A DNA stretch of 6,645 nt from HGM13634 sp045537285 (GCA_045537285.1 JAZSPC010000021.1:1-6645), one strand, 5' to 3'; positions 1 to 6,046 are shown, counted from the first letter of the stretch. Program-made: numbers and translations. The notes: generated by a model not told the origin, from the letters alone.

Positions 1-3
1 AGC

Positions 4-20
4 AAGCATAAAATATGCTT
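4..20. repeat. Small perfect hairpin at window start
   Basis: Positions 4-10 (AAGCATA) are the exact reverse complement of 14-20 (TATGCTT), separated by an AAA loop. No T-tract follows, so it is not a convincing terminator by itself. It lies 20 bases before the stronger terminator at 41-69 and probably belongs to the 3' end of the transcript entering from the left. Its role is unknown. A 7-bp AT-rich hairpin can also arise by chance. Confidence 0.35.
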
Positions 21-40
21 TATTAAATATACGAATAAAA

Positions 41-69
41 GATAGGTAAAATATTTACCTGTCTTTTTT
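41..69 (+). terminator. Rho-independent terminator of the upstream gene
   Basis: A 10-bp stem (41-50 pairing with 54-63, one G-U wobble) with a 3-base loop is followed by six T residues at 64-69. Four A residues directly precede the stem (37-40), so it could also work on the opposite strand. It separates an unseen upstream transcription unit from the prepilin-like gene, which therefore needs its own promoter or read-through. Confidence 0.8.
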
Positions 70-94
70 GCGTTTAAAAATAAATTAGTTATTA

Positions 95-129
95 ATGTTA
101 AAGATGTTAAATCCATTCTAATAACATCT
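95..129. promoter_or_regulatory. Direct and inverted repeats in the leader of the pilin-like gene
   Basis: The octamer ATGTTAAA occurs twice in tandem (95-102 and 104-111, 9-base period). An 8-bp inverted repeat (AGATGTTA at 102-109, TAACATCT at 122-129, 12-base loop) overlaps the second copy. The stem could form in the mRNA about 27 bases before the ribosome binding site, or the repeats could be an operator. I see no convincing -35/-10 pair between 70 and 150, so the promoter of the gene is unassigned. In sequence this AT-rich, part of the pattern may be chance. Confidence 0.35.
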
Positions 130-171
130 AAATAAAAAATAAATTTAAATTAAAAAGGAGGAAAAATAAAA

Positions 172-1362
172 ATGAAAGGAAAAACAAAACAACAAAAAGG
201 TATTACACTAATAGCATTAATAATAACAATAGTAGTGTTATTAATCTTAGCAGCAGTAGCAATATCAAGCATACAAAATGATGGAATATTACACTATGCA
301 CAAAATGCAGCAGATAGCTGGAATAAAGCACAAGAAAATGAACAAGCTATGTTAGGAGACTACTTAAACCATATAGCAAATATGGGTTCATCAAGCACAT
401 CAGGAACATGGACACAAGATGGAACTACTGTAACAAATGGAAAAGATACATTAACAGTAGGAGACTATGTAAATTATGTATCAGGAGTAGCAGGATACGA
501 CGAAGACATTAATGATGATGGTGTTAATGATGGATGGAGAGTATTAGGAGCAAAAGATGGACAAATCCTATTATTATCAACAAACTTTGTAGCAAGTGAT
601 TATAAATTATATGGTGCAGATGATTACTTTAATGGTATATCTAAATTAGACGGAGTATGTGCTGATTATGGTAATGGAGAGTATGCAGATTCTAGCAAAA
701 CAAGAAGCATAAATGTAGATGATATAAATAGAGTAACAGGATATAACCCAAGAAATACAGGAGTATATGATCCAACACAATCAGGAACAGGAACACCATA
801 TGCAGATGGTTATATACACGAATATGAAAATGAAGTAACATATACATTGACATATGATGATGAAATTGGTGGTGATGTGATAAATGCAACAGGTTCAAAT
901 GGTGCAACAGGAACAGATGATGGTGACTTTGGATATTTTGTAATGCCAAATGGAACAGAATTAACATCAGATATGACAGAAGGAATTAATGTTACAAGTA
1001 CTTATTATCAGTATAAACCAGATACTCTAACAAATGAATATAGAGTAGCTTCTGGAACAACAGCACCTGGTTTAGCAACTAATAGCGAAGCATATTATAT
1101 GTTATTTAAAAGTCCAACAAGCACAACTACAGACATATTATATTGGCTTGGGTCTTCGTTTGTGACCGCTTATGGCAGCGTTGCGGACTTTGGGGTGCAC
1201 AGTGTGTATAGTGGCTGTGTGGGCGGCTGCGCCTTGTGGGACTCTACTGACGGCGCTGTCGACGGTGACGACGCCTGCTATGGGGTCCGCGCGGTAGTTT
1301 CTCTACAATCTGATGTCAAATTAACAAGTTCTGGTTCGAATTATTGGACCTTATCAAAATAA
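172..1362 (+). CDS. Prepilin-like surface protein with a DGR-diversified C-type-lectin-like C-terminal domain
   Basis: A 396-residue protein. AGGAGG at 156-161 lies 10 bases before the ATG and supports this start. The N-terminus is a prepilin signal: a short basic leader (MKGKTKQQKG), predicted cleavage after Gly10, then a hydrophobic helix to about residue 34. The usual Glu at mature position 5 is Ala15. Residues 35-70 look like the rest of the pilin helix, and 72-91 are a Ser/Thr/Gly-rich linker. The large domain from about 95 carries a calcium-loop-like DxNxDGxxD (D112, N114, D116, G117, D120), then GWRVLGAKDGQILLLS. It ends in YWL...(324-326) through GVRAVVSL (371-378). The pattern resembles the C-type-lectin-like fold of DGR variable proteins and related GVRPVVSL-ending domains. 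Codons 324-378 differ sharply in base composition from the rest; see the separate variable-region entry. The likely role, by inference, is a membrane- or pilus-displayed binding protein with an adaptable face. The ligand is unknown. It is a single-gene unit flanked by terminators. Confidence 0.88.
   Translation: MKGKTKQQKGITLIALIITIVVLLILAAVAISSIQNDGILHYAQNAADSWNKAQENEQAMLGDYLNHIANMGSSSTSGTWTQDGTTVTNGKDTLTVGDYVNYVSGVAGYDEDINDDGVNDGWRVLGAKDGQILLLSTNFVASDYKLYGADDYFNGISKLDGVCADYGNGEYADSSKTRSINVDDINRVTGYNPRNTGVYDPTQSGTGTPYADGYIHEYENEVTYTLTYDDEIGGDVINATGSNGATGTDDGDFGYFVMPNGTELTSDMTEGINVTSTYYQYKPDTLTNEYRVASGTTAPGLATNSEAYYMLFKSPTSTTTDILYWLGSSFVTAYGSVADFGVHSVYSGCVGGCALWDSTDGAVDGDDACYGVRAVVSLQSDVKLTSSGSNYWTLSK
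1141..1308 (+). other. Candidate DGR variable region (VR)
   Basis: From 1141 to 1300 the sequence has 17 A in 160 bases (about 11%) and 60% G+C. The preceding 60 bases have 27 A (45%) and 28% G+C. Bases 1211-1240 contain no A at all. Of codons 324-373, 21 of 50 end in C (GAC x6, GGC x5, TGC, GCC, GTC, CAC, ACC, AGC, CGC), while C-ending codons are rare elsewhere in the gene. No Asn codon remains between 324 and 378. This is the expected product of adenine-specific mutagenesis of a template rich in AAC/AAT codons. The invariant framework (YWL, FG, VYSG, LW, YGVR, VVSL) is kept between changed positions. The 3' end, with A-free GGGGTCCGCGCGG at 1282-1294, is a candidate initiation-of-mutagenic-homing (IMH) segment. 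The exact boundaries need the template repeat, which is not in the window. The alternative is a GC-rich domain acquired by recombination, but that would not explain conserved framework alternating with NNC codons. Confidence 0.83.
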
Positions 1363-1383
1363 TTTATATACCCCAATATTAAG

Positions 1384-1417
1384 AACAAGATTTTTATCAA
1401 AAAATCTTGTTTTTTTT
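1384..1417 (+). terminator. Rho-independent terminator after the pilin-like gene
   Basis: A perfect 12-bp stem (1384-1395 with 1400-1411) and an ATCA tetraloop (1396-1399) run directly into a T-tract ending at 1417. It begins 21 bases after the stop codon. With G-U pairing, the stem can extend to about 15 bp into the T-tract. This is a canonical intrinsic terminator. Several DGRs also carry a hairpin with a 4-base loop just downstream of VR that helps homing, but this one lies about 80 bases past the VR end, so termination is the safer call. Confidence 0.85.
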
Positions 1418-1435
1418 ACGAATTTAAGATATTAT
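1407..1435 (+). promoter_or_regulatory. Possible smc promoter overlapping the preceding terminator
   Basis: TTGTTT (1407-1412) and TATTAT (1430-1435) are 17 bases apart, a plausible vegetative -35/-10 pair. The -35 would lie inside the terminator's right arm and T-tract. Transcription would start near 1442 and give a leader of about 58 bases before smc. The surrounding DNA is very AT-rich and offers many weak matches, so this remains tentative. Confidence 0.35.
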
Positions 1436-1499
1436 AGGTTTATTCAAAATTAAATAGTAAGAAATTTAGAATATTACTTAAAAATAAAAGGTGAAATAA

Positions 1500-4400
1500 A
1501 TGTATTTAAAAAGATTAGAAATGCAAGGATTTAAATCATTTGCAGATAAAACAGTATTAGAATTTATGCCGGGTATTACTACTGTTATTGGGCCTAATGG
1601 GTCTGGTAAGAGTAATATTTCTGATGCAATTAGATGGGTATTAGGAGAGCAAAGCATGAAATCCCTAAGGGGAGCAAAATCAGAGGATGTAATTTTTGCT
1701 GGAACACAAAACAGAAAATCATTAGGTTTTGCAGAAGCATCCTTAATATTTGATAATTCAGACAATAGATTACCAGTAGAATATCAAGAAGTTGTAGTTA
1801 CAAGGAAACTATATAGAAGCGGAGAATCTGGATATTACATAAATAAAACACCTTGTAGATTAAAAGATGTTTTAGAACTATTTATGGATACTGGTATTGG
1901 TAAAGATGGGTATTCAATAATTGGACAAGGTAAAATAGACGAAATTTTAAGTAATAAATCAGAAGATAGAAGACATATTTTTGAAGAAGCAGCAGGAGTT
2001 GTAAAATACAGAGTTAGGAAAGTAGAATCAGAGAAAAAATTAGAACAAACAAAACTTAATTTATTAAGAATAAATGATATTTTAGCTGAAATAGAAAGTA
2101 ATATTGAGCCATTAAAAGCTCAATCTGAAAAAGCTAAAAAGTATTTGGATTTAAGAGAAGAATTAAAAAGTATAGAGATAGGTTTATTCATATACAACAT
2201 CAATTCATATAAAGAAAAACTAACAAAAATAGTTGAAGATGAAGATATATTAAAAAATGATAATAATGAGCAGGCTGCAAAATTAGAAAATATAACTTTA
2301 TTAAAAGAAGAGTTAAAGAAACAAATAGATGAAATAACAAATCGAATTGAAAACATGCAAAATATTGGTTTTGAAAGTGAAAAAGAAATAGAAAGAATAA
2401 ACTCAGAAATTAATGTTTCGAAAGAAAGAATTTCTAACAACAAAGAAAACTTTAATAGATTTGATAAAGAAATAGAAGAAATTAAAGTTAGAAATGTTAG
2501 CTTAGAAGAAGAAAAAACATCAAAACTAGAAAAGAAAAACAATCTATTTACTAATAAAGAAAGATTCCAAAAAGAGTTAGACGAAAAAGAAAAAGAATTA
2601 GAAGAATTAACCAAAAAATTATCAGATAAAGAATTAGAAATAGAGGAAAAGAAAAAACAAGTAGAACAAAATACAGATTTAAAATATGAAAAAGCAGCTG
2701 CTATTAGCACAATAGAAGCTAATTTAGAGAACATTGAAAAAAGAAATAAACAAATAGCATCTGAAATTGATTTAGGAATTTCAGAGTTAGACGCTACACG
2801 TTTAACAAAAGAAGAAATTGCAAAAGAATTTTATGAAATTGAAAGTAAAAGAAATGAAGCTGCAAAGCAATTAGAAGCGATAATTAGTAAAAAAGAAGAA
2901 GCAGAGAATAAAGTAAAAAAATATGATAATGAAATAAATAACCTGTCTTCTGAATACAGAATTAAAGAATCAAGACTTAAATTCTTACAAGAAACAGAAA
3001 GAGAAAAAGAAGGGTATGTTAAGAGTGTAAAATCTTTGTTATTAGGTTGTGACCAAGATGCAAACCTAAGAAAAGGTATGCACGGAGTTTTAGCAAATAT
3101 TATTCATTCACCAAAAGAATATGAAACTGCAATAGAAATGTCACTTGGAGCTGCACTTCAAAACATAGTTACAGAAACAGAACAAGATGCTAAAAAAATG
3201 GTTGAATATTTAAGAACAAACAATTTAGGTAGAGCATCATTTTTACCAATTGCTTCTGTAAAAGGAAATAAACTTGAAAAATATAATTCGAAAGGCATAA
3301 ATGGAATAATTGGGATAGCATCAGACTTGGTTAAATTTGATAAAAAATATGACCAAATAGTATTGAGTCTACTTGGAAAAACAGTAGTCGTAGAAGACAT
3401 GGATACAGCGATTGTTCTTGCGAAACAAAATAAATATTCATTTAGAATAGTTACTGTAAAAGGAGATCTAATAAACCCATCAGGAGCTATAACAGGTGGC
3501 TCTGTTGCACCTAAAACTGTAAATATTTTAGGTAGAGCAAGAGAAATTGAAAGTTTAGAAAAAGAACTTAAAAAATTAAAAGAAAAAATAGAAAAATTAG
3601 AAAAAGAAAAACAAGACTATTTAGATTCATCTGAGGATGTTTTAGAGGAAATAACAGCATTAGAAAAGAATTTACAAGATATAGATATTGTTTATGCAAC
3701 AGACAAACAAAAAATAATATCTGTTGAAGAAAATATTGAAAAAGTACAAGCTAGAATTGAAAAACTAAAACAAGAAAAAGAAGAATTAAAAAATCAAAAA
3801 GCTGAAAATATTTCAAATAAAGAAAGAGAAGAGCAAGAAATTAAAGAACTTACAGATAAAAATTTAGAGTTAAATTCTGTTATTGAACAATTTGCTAACT
3901 TAAACAAAGATAATCAAAGATATATAGATGACCTAAATATGGATGTTACAAACTTAAAAATATCTGTATCATCTTTTGATGAATCAGAAGCTTCCATAGA
4001 TGAAATGGTTGAAAGAATAGACCTAGATATTAATAACAATAATTTGAGTATAGAAAATAAAATCAAACAAAAAGAAGAGATAACAACAGATAACTTAAAT
4101 TTAGAAAACAAAATTAAAGAATTAGAAGCTCAAATTGAAGAAATAAACAAGAAAGTTGAAAATAGCAGTTCAGAAGTAGCATCTTTAAAAGAAAATAGAG
4201 TATCTAAAAATGAAGAATTAAGCAAAGCAGAAAGTGATTTTACCGCTCAAATAGAAGTTTTAGATGGTTTAAAAGAACAGTTATTAAAAATAGATGTTAA
4301 GAAAACCAAAATAGAACAAGATATTGAAATTGTTGTTAATAAATTATGGGAAGAGTATGAATTAACACCAAATAATGTGGACAATTATACTAGACCAGAA

Positions 4401-5048
4401 AATATTCAAGAAACAACCAAAAGAGTAAATAGTTTGAGAAATAAAATAAAGGACTTAGGAAGTATAAATATAGACGCAATAGAAGAATATACTCAAACAA
4501 AACAAAGATATGATTTTATGTGTGAGCAAAGACTAGACTTAGAAGACGGAATTACAAAACTAAAAAAAGTAATTCAAGATATGACAAATATAATGAAAGA
4601 TCAATTTGCTAAACAATTTGAAATAATAAACAAAAATTTTGGTGAAGTATTTAGAGAATTATTTGGTGGAGGTAAGGCAGAGCTTACTCTAACTGATCTG
4701 GAAAATATATTAGAATGTGGAATAGATATAAATGTTCAACCACCAGGAAAGAAGCTTCAAAATATGACACTTTTATCAGGTGGAGAAAAAGCATTCACTG
4801 CAATAGCGTTATTATTTGCAATACTTAAAATTAATCCATCTCCATTCTGTGTATTAGATGAGATTGAAGCTGCATTAGATGACGTAAATGTTTACAGATA
4901 TGCAGATTACTTAAAGAAATTTACTAAGAATACACAATTCTTAGTGATAACACATAGAAAAGGAACAATGGAAGCAGCAGATACAGTATATGGAATAACA
5001 ATGGAAGAAAACGGTATATCAAAATTATTATCAATGAAATTGAAATAA
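1500..5048 (+). CDS. smc: Chromosome partition/condensation protein SMC
   Basis: A 1182-residue structural-maintenance-of-chromosomes ATPase, close to the ~1186 residues of Bacillus Smc, so it looks complete. As a dimer bridged by ScpA/ScpB, it loads on DNA and organises and segregates the nucleoid. The order of parts is: N-terminal head with Walker A GPNGSGKSN (31-39, Lys37) and Q-loop in IGQGKID (Gln143); first coiled-coil arm from about 170 to 510, rich in Lys/Glu heptads; hinge about 520-675, including MHGVLANII and INPSGAITGGSV; returning coiled coil to about 1010; C-terminal head with signature LSGGEK (1092-1097), Walker B VLDE (Asp1120, catalytic Glu1121), D-loop around Leu1126-Asp1127, and the switch His1152 in VITHRKG. 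AAAGGTGA at 1487-1494 lies 5 bases before the ATG, and the MYLKRLEMQGFKSF start matches the family. It stands alone between two terminators. In many Firmicutes smc follows rnc and precedes ftsY, but neither is adjacent here. Confidence 0.98.
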   Translation: MYLKRLEMQGFKSFADKTVLEFMPGITTVIGPNGSGKSNISDAIRWVLGEQSMKSLRGAKSEDVIFAGTQNRKSLGFAEASLIFDNSDNRLPVEYQEVVVTRKLYRSGESGYYINKTPCRLKDVLELFMDTGIGKDGYSIIGQGKIDEILSNKSEDRRHIFEEAAGVVKYRVRKVESEKKLEQTKLNLLRINDILAEIESNIEPLKAQSEKAKKYLDLREELKSIEIGLFIYNINSYKEKLTKIVEDEDILKNDNNEQAAKLENITLLKEELKKQIDEITNRIENMQNIGFESEKEIERINSEINVSKERISNNKENFNRFDKEIEEIKVRNVSLEEEKTSKLEKKNNLFTNKERFQKELDEKEKELEELTKKLSDKELEIEEKKKQVEQNTDLKYEKAAAISTIEANLENIEKRNKQIASEIDLGISELDATRLTKEEIAKEFYEIESKRNEAAKQLEAIISKKEEAENKVKKYDNEINNLSSEYRIKESRLKFLQETEREKEGYVKSVKSLLLGCDQDANLRKGMHGVLANIIHSPKEYETAIEMSLGAALQNIVTETEQDAKKMVEYLRTNNLGRASFLPIASVKGNKLEKYNSKGINGIIGIASDLVKFDKKYDQIVLSLLGKTVVVEDMDTAIVLAKQNKYSFRIVTVKGDLINPSGAITGGSVAPKTVNILGRAREIESLEKELKKLKEKIEKLEKEKQDYLDSSEDVLEEITALEKNLQDIDIVYATDKQKIISVEENIEKVQARIEKLKQEKEELKNQKAENISNKEREEQEIKELTDKNLELNSVIEQFANLNKDNQRYIDDLNMDVTNLKISVSSFDESEASIDEMVERIDLDINNNNLSIENKIKQKEEITTDNLNLENKIKELEAQIEEINKKVENSSSEVASLKENRVSKNEELSKAESDFTAQIEVLDGLKEQLLKIDVKKTKIEQDIEIVVNKLWEEYELTPNNVDNYTRPENIQETTKRVNSLRNKIKDLGSINIDAIEEYTQTKQRYDFMCEQRLDLEDGITKLKKVIQDMTNIMKDQFAKQFEIINKNFGEVFRELFGGGKAELTLTDLENILECGIDINVQPPGKKLQNMTLLSGGEKAFTAIALLFAILKINPSPFCVLDEIEAALDDVNVYRYADYLKKFTKNTQFLVITHRKGTMEAADTVYGITMEENGISKLLSMKLK

Positions 5049-5058
5049 TAAATAAAAC

Positions 5059-5089
5059 AAACGGACTACCAAAAAGGTAGTCCGTTTTT
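5059..5089. terminator. Bidirectional terminator between smc and the minus-strand small gene
   Basis: A perfect 12-bp stem (5059-5070 with 5076-5087) contains the GC-rich core CGGACTACC and an AAAAA loop. T residues follow on the plus strand (85-89 of the 50xx block). On the minus strand the product is TTTGTTTTATT after the stem. It starts 10 bases after the smc stop and ends only a few bases from the stop of the opposing gene, so it probably serves both converging transcripts. Confidence 0.9.
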
Positions 5090-5091
5090 AG

Positions 5092-5304
5092 TTAAAATAC
5101 ACCTAACTCAAAAAGTAAGGAGTGGAGTTCGTTAGATTGTTCTCTGCTTAAATTATCAACAGTAAGTTCGTTTATATTTTCAGAAGCATGATAAGCATCT
5201 AATTTTTCTTTACAAAAATCAGATAAAATTTCAAATTGCTCAATGCTGTCAAACTCTACAGTGATACTTGAAGTGGAAAAATTAATAACTAACCGATTTG
5301 TCAT
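5092..5304 (-). CDS. Small protein of unknown function (70 residues)
   Basis: I do not recognise this family. The start is the ATG at 5304-5302, giving MTNRLVINFS. An AGGAGGTCA ribosome binding site (5319-5311 on the minus strand) precedes it by about 9 bases. A longer frame continues upstream to 5382, but it would run through the promoter, so the short form is preferred. The protein is acidic and soluble-looking, with no signal peptide or membrane segment. It has an alternating N-terminal stretch (LVINFSTSSITVEF), which suggests a beta hairpin, then a probable helix (IEQFEILSDFCKEKLDAY), a turn, and a second helix (SREQSNELHSLLFELGVF). There is one Cys (Cys31). It converges on smc with a shared terminator and diverges from rpsL. 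The near-consensus promoter, strong ribosome site and terminator argue for a real, well-expressed gene. Function is unknown; a small regulator or a partner of another protein are both only possibilities. Confidence 0.75.
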   Translation of the reverse strand: MTNRLVINFSTSSITVEFDSIEQFEILSDFCKEKLDAYHASENINELTVDNLSREQSNELHSLLFELGVF

Positions 5305-5330
5305 AAAAAATGACCTCCTAAATTTATTAC

Positions 5331-5346
5331 CTATCACCGAGGATAG
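5331..5346. repeat. Short palindrome at the transcription start of the small minus-strand gene
   Basis: CTATC (5331-5335) and GATAG (5342-5346) form a 5-bp inverted repeat with a 6-base spacer, located just at the predicted transcription start (about 5347) of the minus-strand gene. It could be an operator or a 5' cap hairpin on the mRNA. It is too short to be certain. Confidence 0.3.
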
Positions 5347-5353
5347 TGTACAA

Positions 5354-5382
5354 ATAATACAATAATCGACAAAAAATGTCAA
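5354..5382 (-). promoter_or_regulatory. Strong vegetative promoter for the small minus-strand gene
   Basis: On the minus strand, TTGACA (5382-5377) and TATTAT (5359-5354) are separated by exactly 17 bases. The -35 is a perfect consensus and the -10 matches five of six. Transcription would start near 5347 and give a leader of about 43 bases that contains the AGGAGG site. Confidence 0.8.
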
Positions 5383-5461
5383 GGATAAATAATAAATAAA
5401 AAATTAAAAAATATATTTGATTTTAAAAATCTTCAAAATGTATAAATCCGTAAGAAAAGTG

Positions 5462-5495
5462 TTGACTTTTTTTACCTTTAATGGTAAAATATAAT
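5462..5495 (+). promoter_or_regulatory. str operon promoter with a palindrome between -35 and -10
   Basis: TTGACT (5462-5467) is 17 bases from TAAAAT (5485-5490). A perfect TATAAT (5490-5495) overlaps it but would be 22 bases from the -35. The spacer holds a 7-bp inverted repeat, TTTTACC (5470-5476) and GGTAAAA (5483-5489), with a 6-base centre that reaches into the -10. Expected transcription starts near 5497-5502 give a leader of about 70 bases before rpsL. This is the only strong plus-strand promoter seen upstream of rpsL. The palindrome is in the right place for a repressor or for an effect on promoter geometry. Confidence 0.72.
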
Positions 5496-5567
5496 AGTTA
5501 TTTTGCATATAATTTCATTGTGTAAATTTTGCAAATAATAAGTTAAAATATAGGAGGTGAAATTTAA

Positions 5568-5978
5568 GTGCCAACAATTAACCAATTAGTAAGAAAAGGA
5601 AGAACTACTTCTAGTACAAAATCAACAGCTCCTGCTCTACAACATGGTTACAATTCTAGAAAGAAAAGAGTAACAAATGCAAGAGCTCCACAAAAAAGAG
5701 GAGTATGTACAGTAGTTAAAACTGTTACACCTAAAAAACCAAACTCAGCTTTAAGAAAAGTTGCTAGGGTTAGATTATCTAATGGATTTGAAGTAACATC
5801 TTACATTCCTGGTATAGGACACAACTTACAAGAACACAGTGTTGTTTTAATAAGAGGTGGTAGGGTAAAAGATTTACCAGGTTGTAGATATCACATCATA
5901 AGAGGAACACTAGATACAGCAGGTGTTCAAAATAGAAAACAAGCAAGATCAAAATATGGAGCAAAAAGACCTAAATAA
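5568..5978 (+). CDS. rpsL: 30S ribosomal protein S12
   Basis: A 136-residue S12, part of the decoding centre of the small ribosomal subunit. It starts with GTG and has a near-perfect ribosome binding site, AGGAGGTGA (5552-5560), 7 bases upstream. It is longer than the 124-residue E. coli protein because of an insertion around residues 13-40, as in Bacillus and Clostridium. TPKKPNSALRK begins at 54, and Lys56 and Lys101 correspond to E. coli Lys43 and Lys88 (gene numbering). Both are the normal lysines, so the classic streptomycin-resistance changes are absent. Asp102, in RVKDLPG, is the position that is methylthiolated in some bacteria. It is the first gene of the str operon. It is preceded by its own promoter and a divergent small gene, not by rpoC or an L7Ae-like gene as in many Firmicutes. 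Confidence 0.98.
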   Translation: MPTINQLVRKGRTTSSTKSTAPALQHGYNSRKKRVTNARAPQKRGVCTVVKTVTPKKPNSALRKVARVRLSNGFEVTSYIPGIGHNLQEHSVVLIRGGRVKDLPGCRYHIIRGTLDTAGVQNRKQARSKYGAKRPK

Positions 5979-5993
5979 TTGTATTTTTTTAAG

Positions 5994-6046
5994 AGTGCTG
6001 GAATATATGAAAGTATAGATAGCACTGACAAAGAAAAAAGTCTTTG
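5994..6046 (+). promoter_or_regulatory. Two small stem-loops in the rpsL-rpsG spacer
   Basis: The 108-base gap between rpsL and rpsG holds two inverted repeats: AGTGCT (5994-5999) with AGCACT (6021-6026), and CAAAGA (6029-6034) with TCTTTG (6041-6046). Neither is followed by a T-run like a terminator; the T7 run at 5984-5990 comes before them. In E. coli, S7 binds the mRNA between rpsL and rpsG to repress its own translation. By position this could be an equivalent leader, but no sequence match to the E. coli site is claimed. Confidence 0.35.

Noticed and set aside
692..967. 91-residue minus-strand open frame inside the pilin-like gene, very rich in His and Leu
   Set aside because: It is the antisense shadow of Asp/Glu/Asn-rich plus-strand codons, with no ribosome binding site and no recognisable domain.
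1141..1308. GC-rich block as a foreign insertion or assembly chimera
   Set aside because: The reading frame and the domain framework continue smoothly on both sides, and the composition shift is specific to loss of A with C-ending codons, which fits DGR mutagenesis better.
1478..1765. Minus-strand open frame over the start of smc
   Set aside because: It overlaps the conserved Walker A coding region on the other strand and has no start signals, so it is a shadow.
2120..2734. 204-residue minus-strand open frame rich in Ser, Phe and Leu
   Set aside because: It is antisense to Lys/Glu-rich coiled coil. Such complements routinely give long Ser/Phe/Leu frames that look like membrane proteins. The same applies to the smaller frames at 3158-3400 and 3914-4111.
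5305..5382. N-terminal extension of the small minus-strand gene (start at 5382)
   Set aside because: The extension would lie over the TTGACA/TATTAT promoter and the ribosome binding site that fit the internal ATG at 5304.
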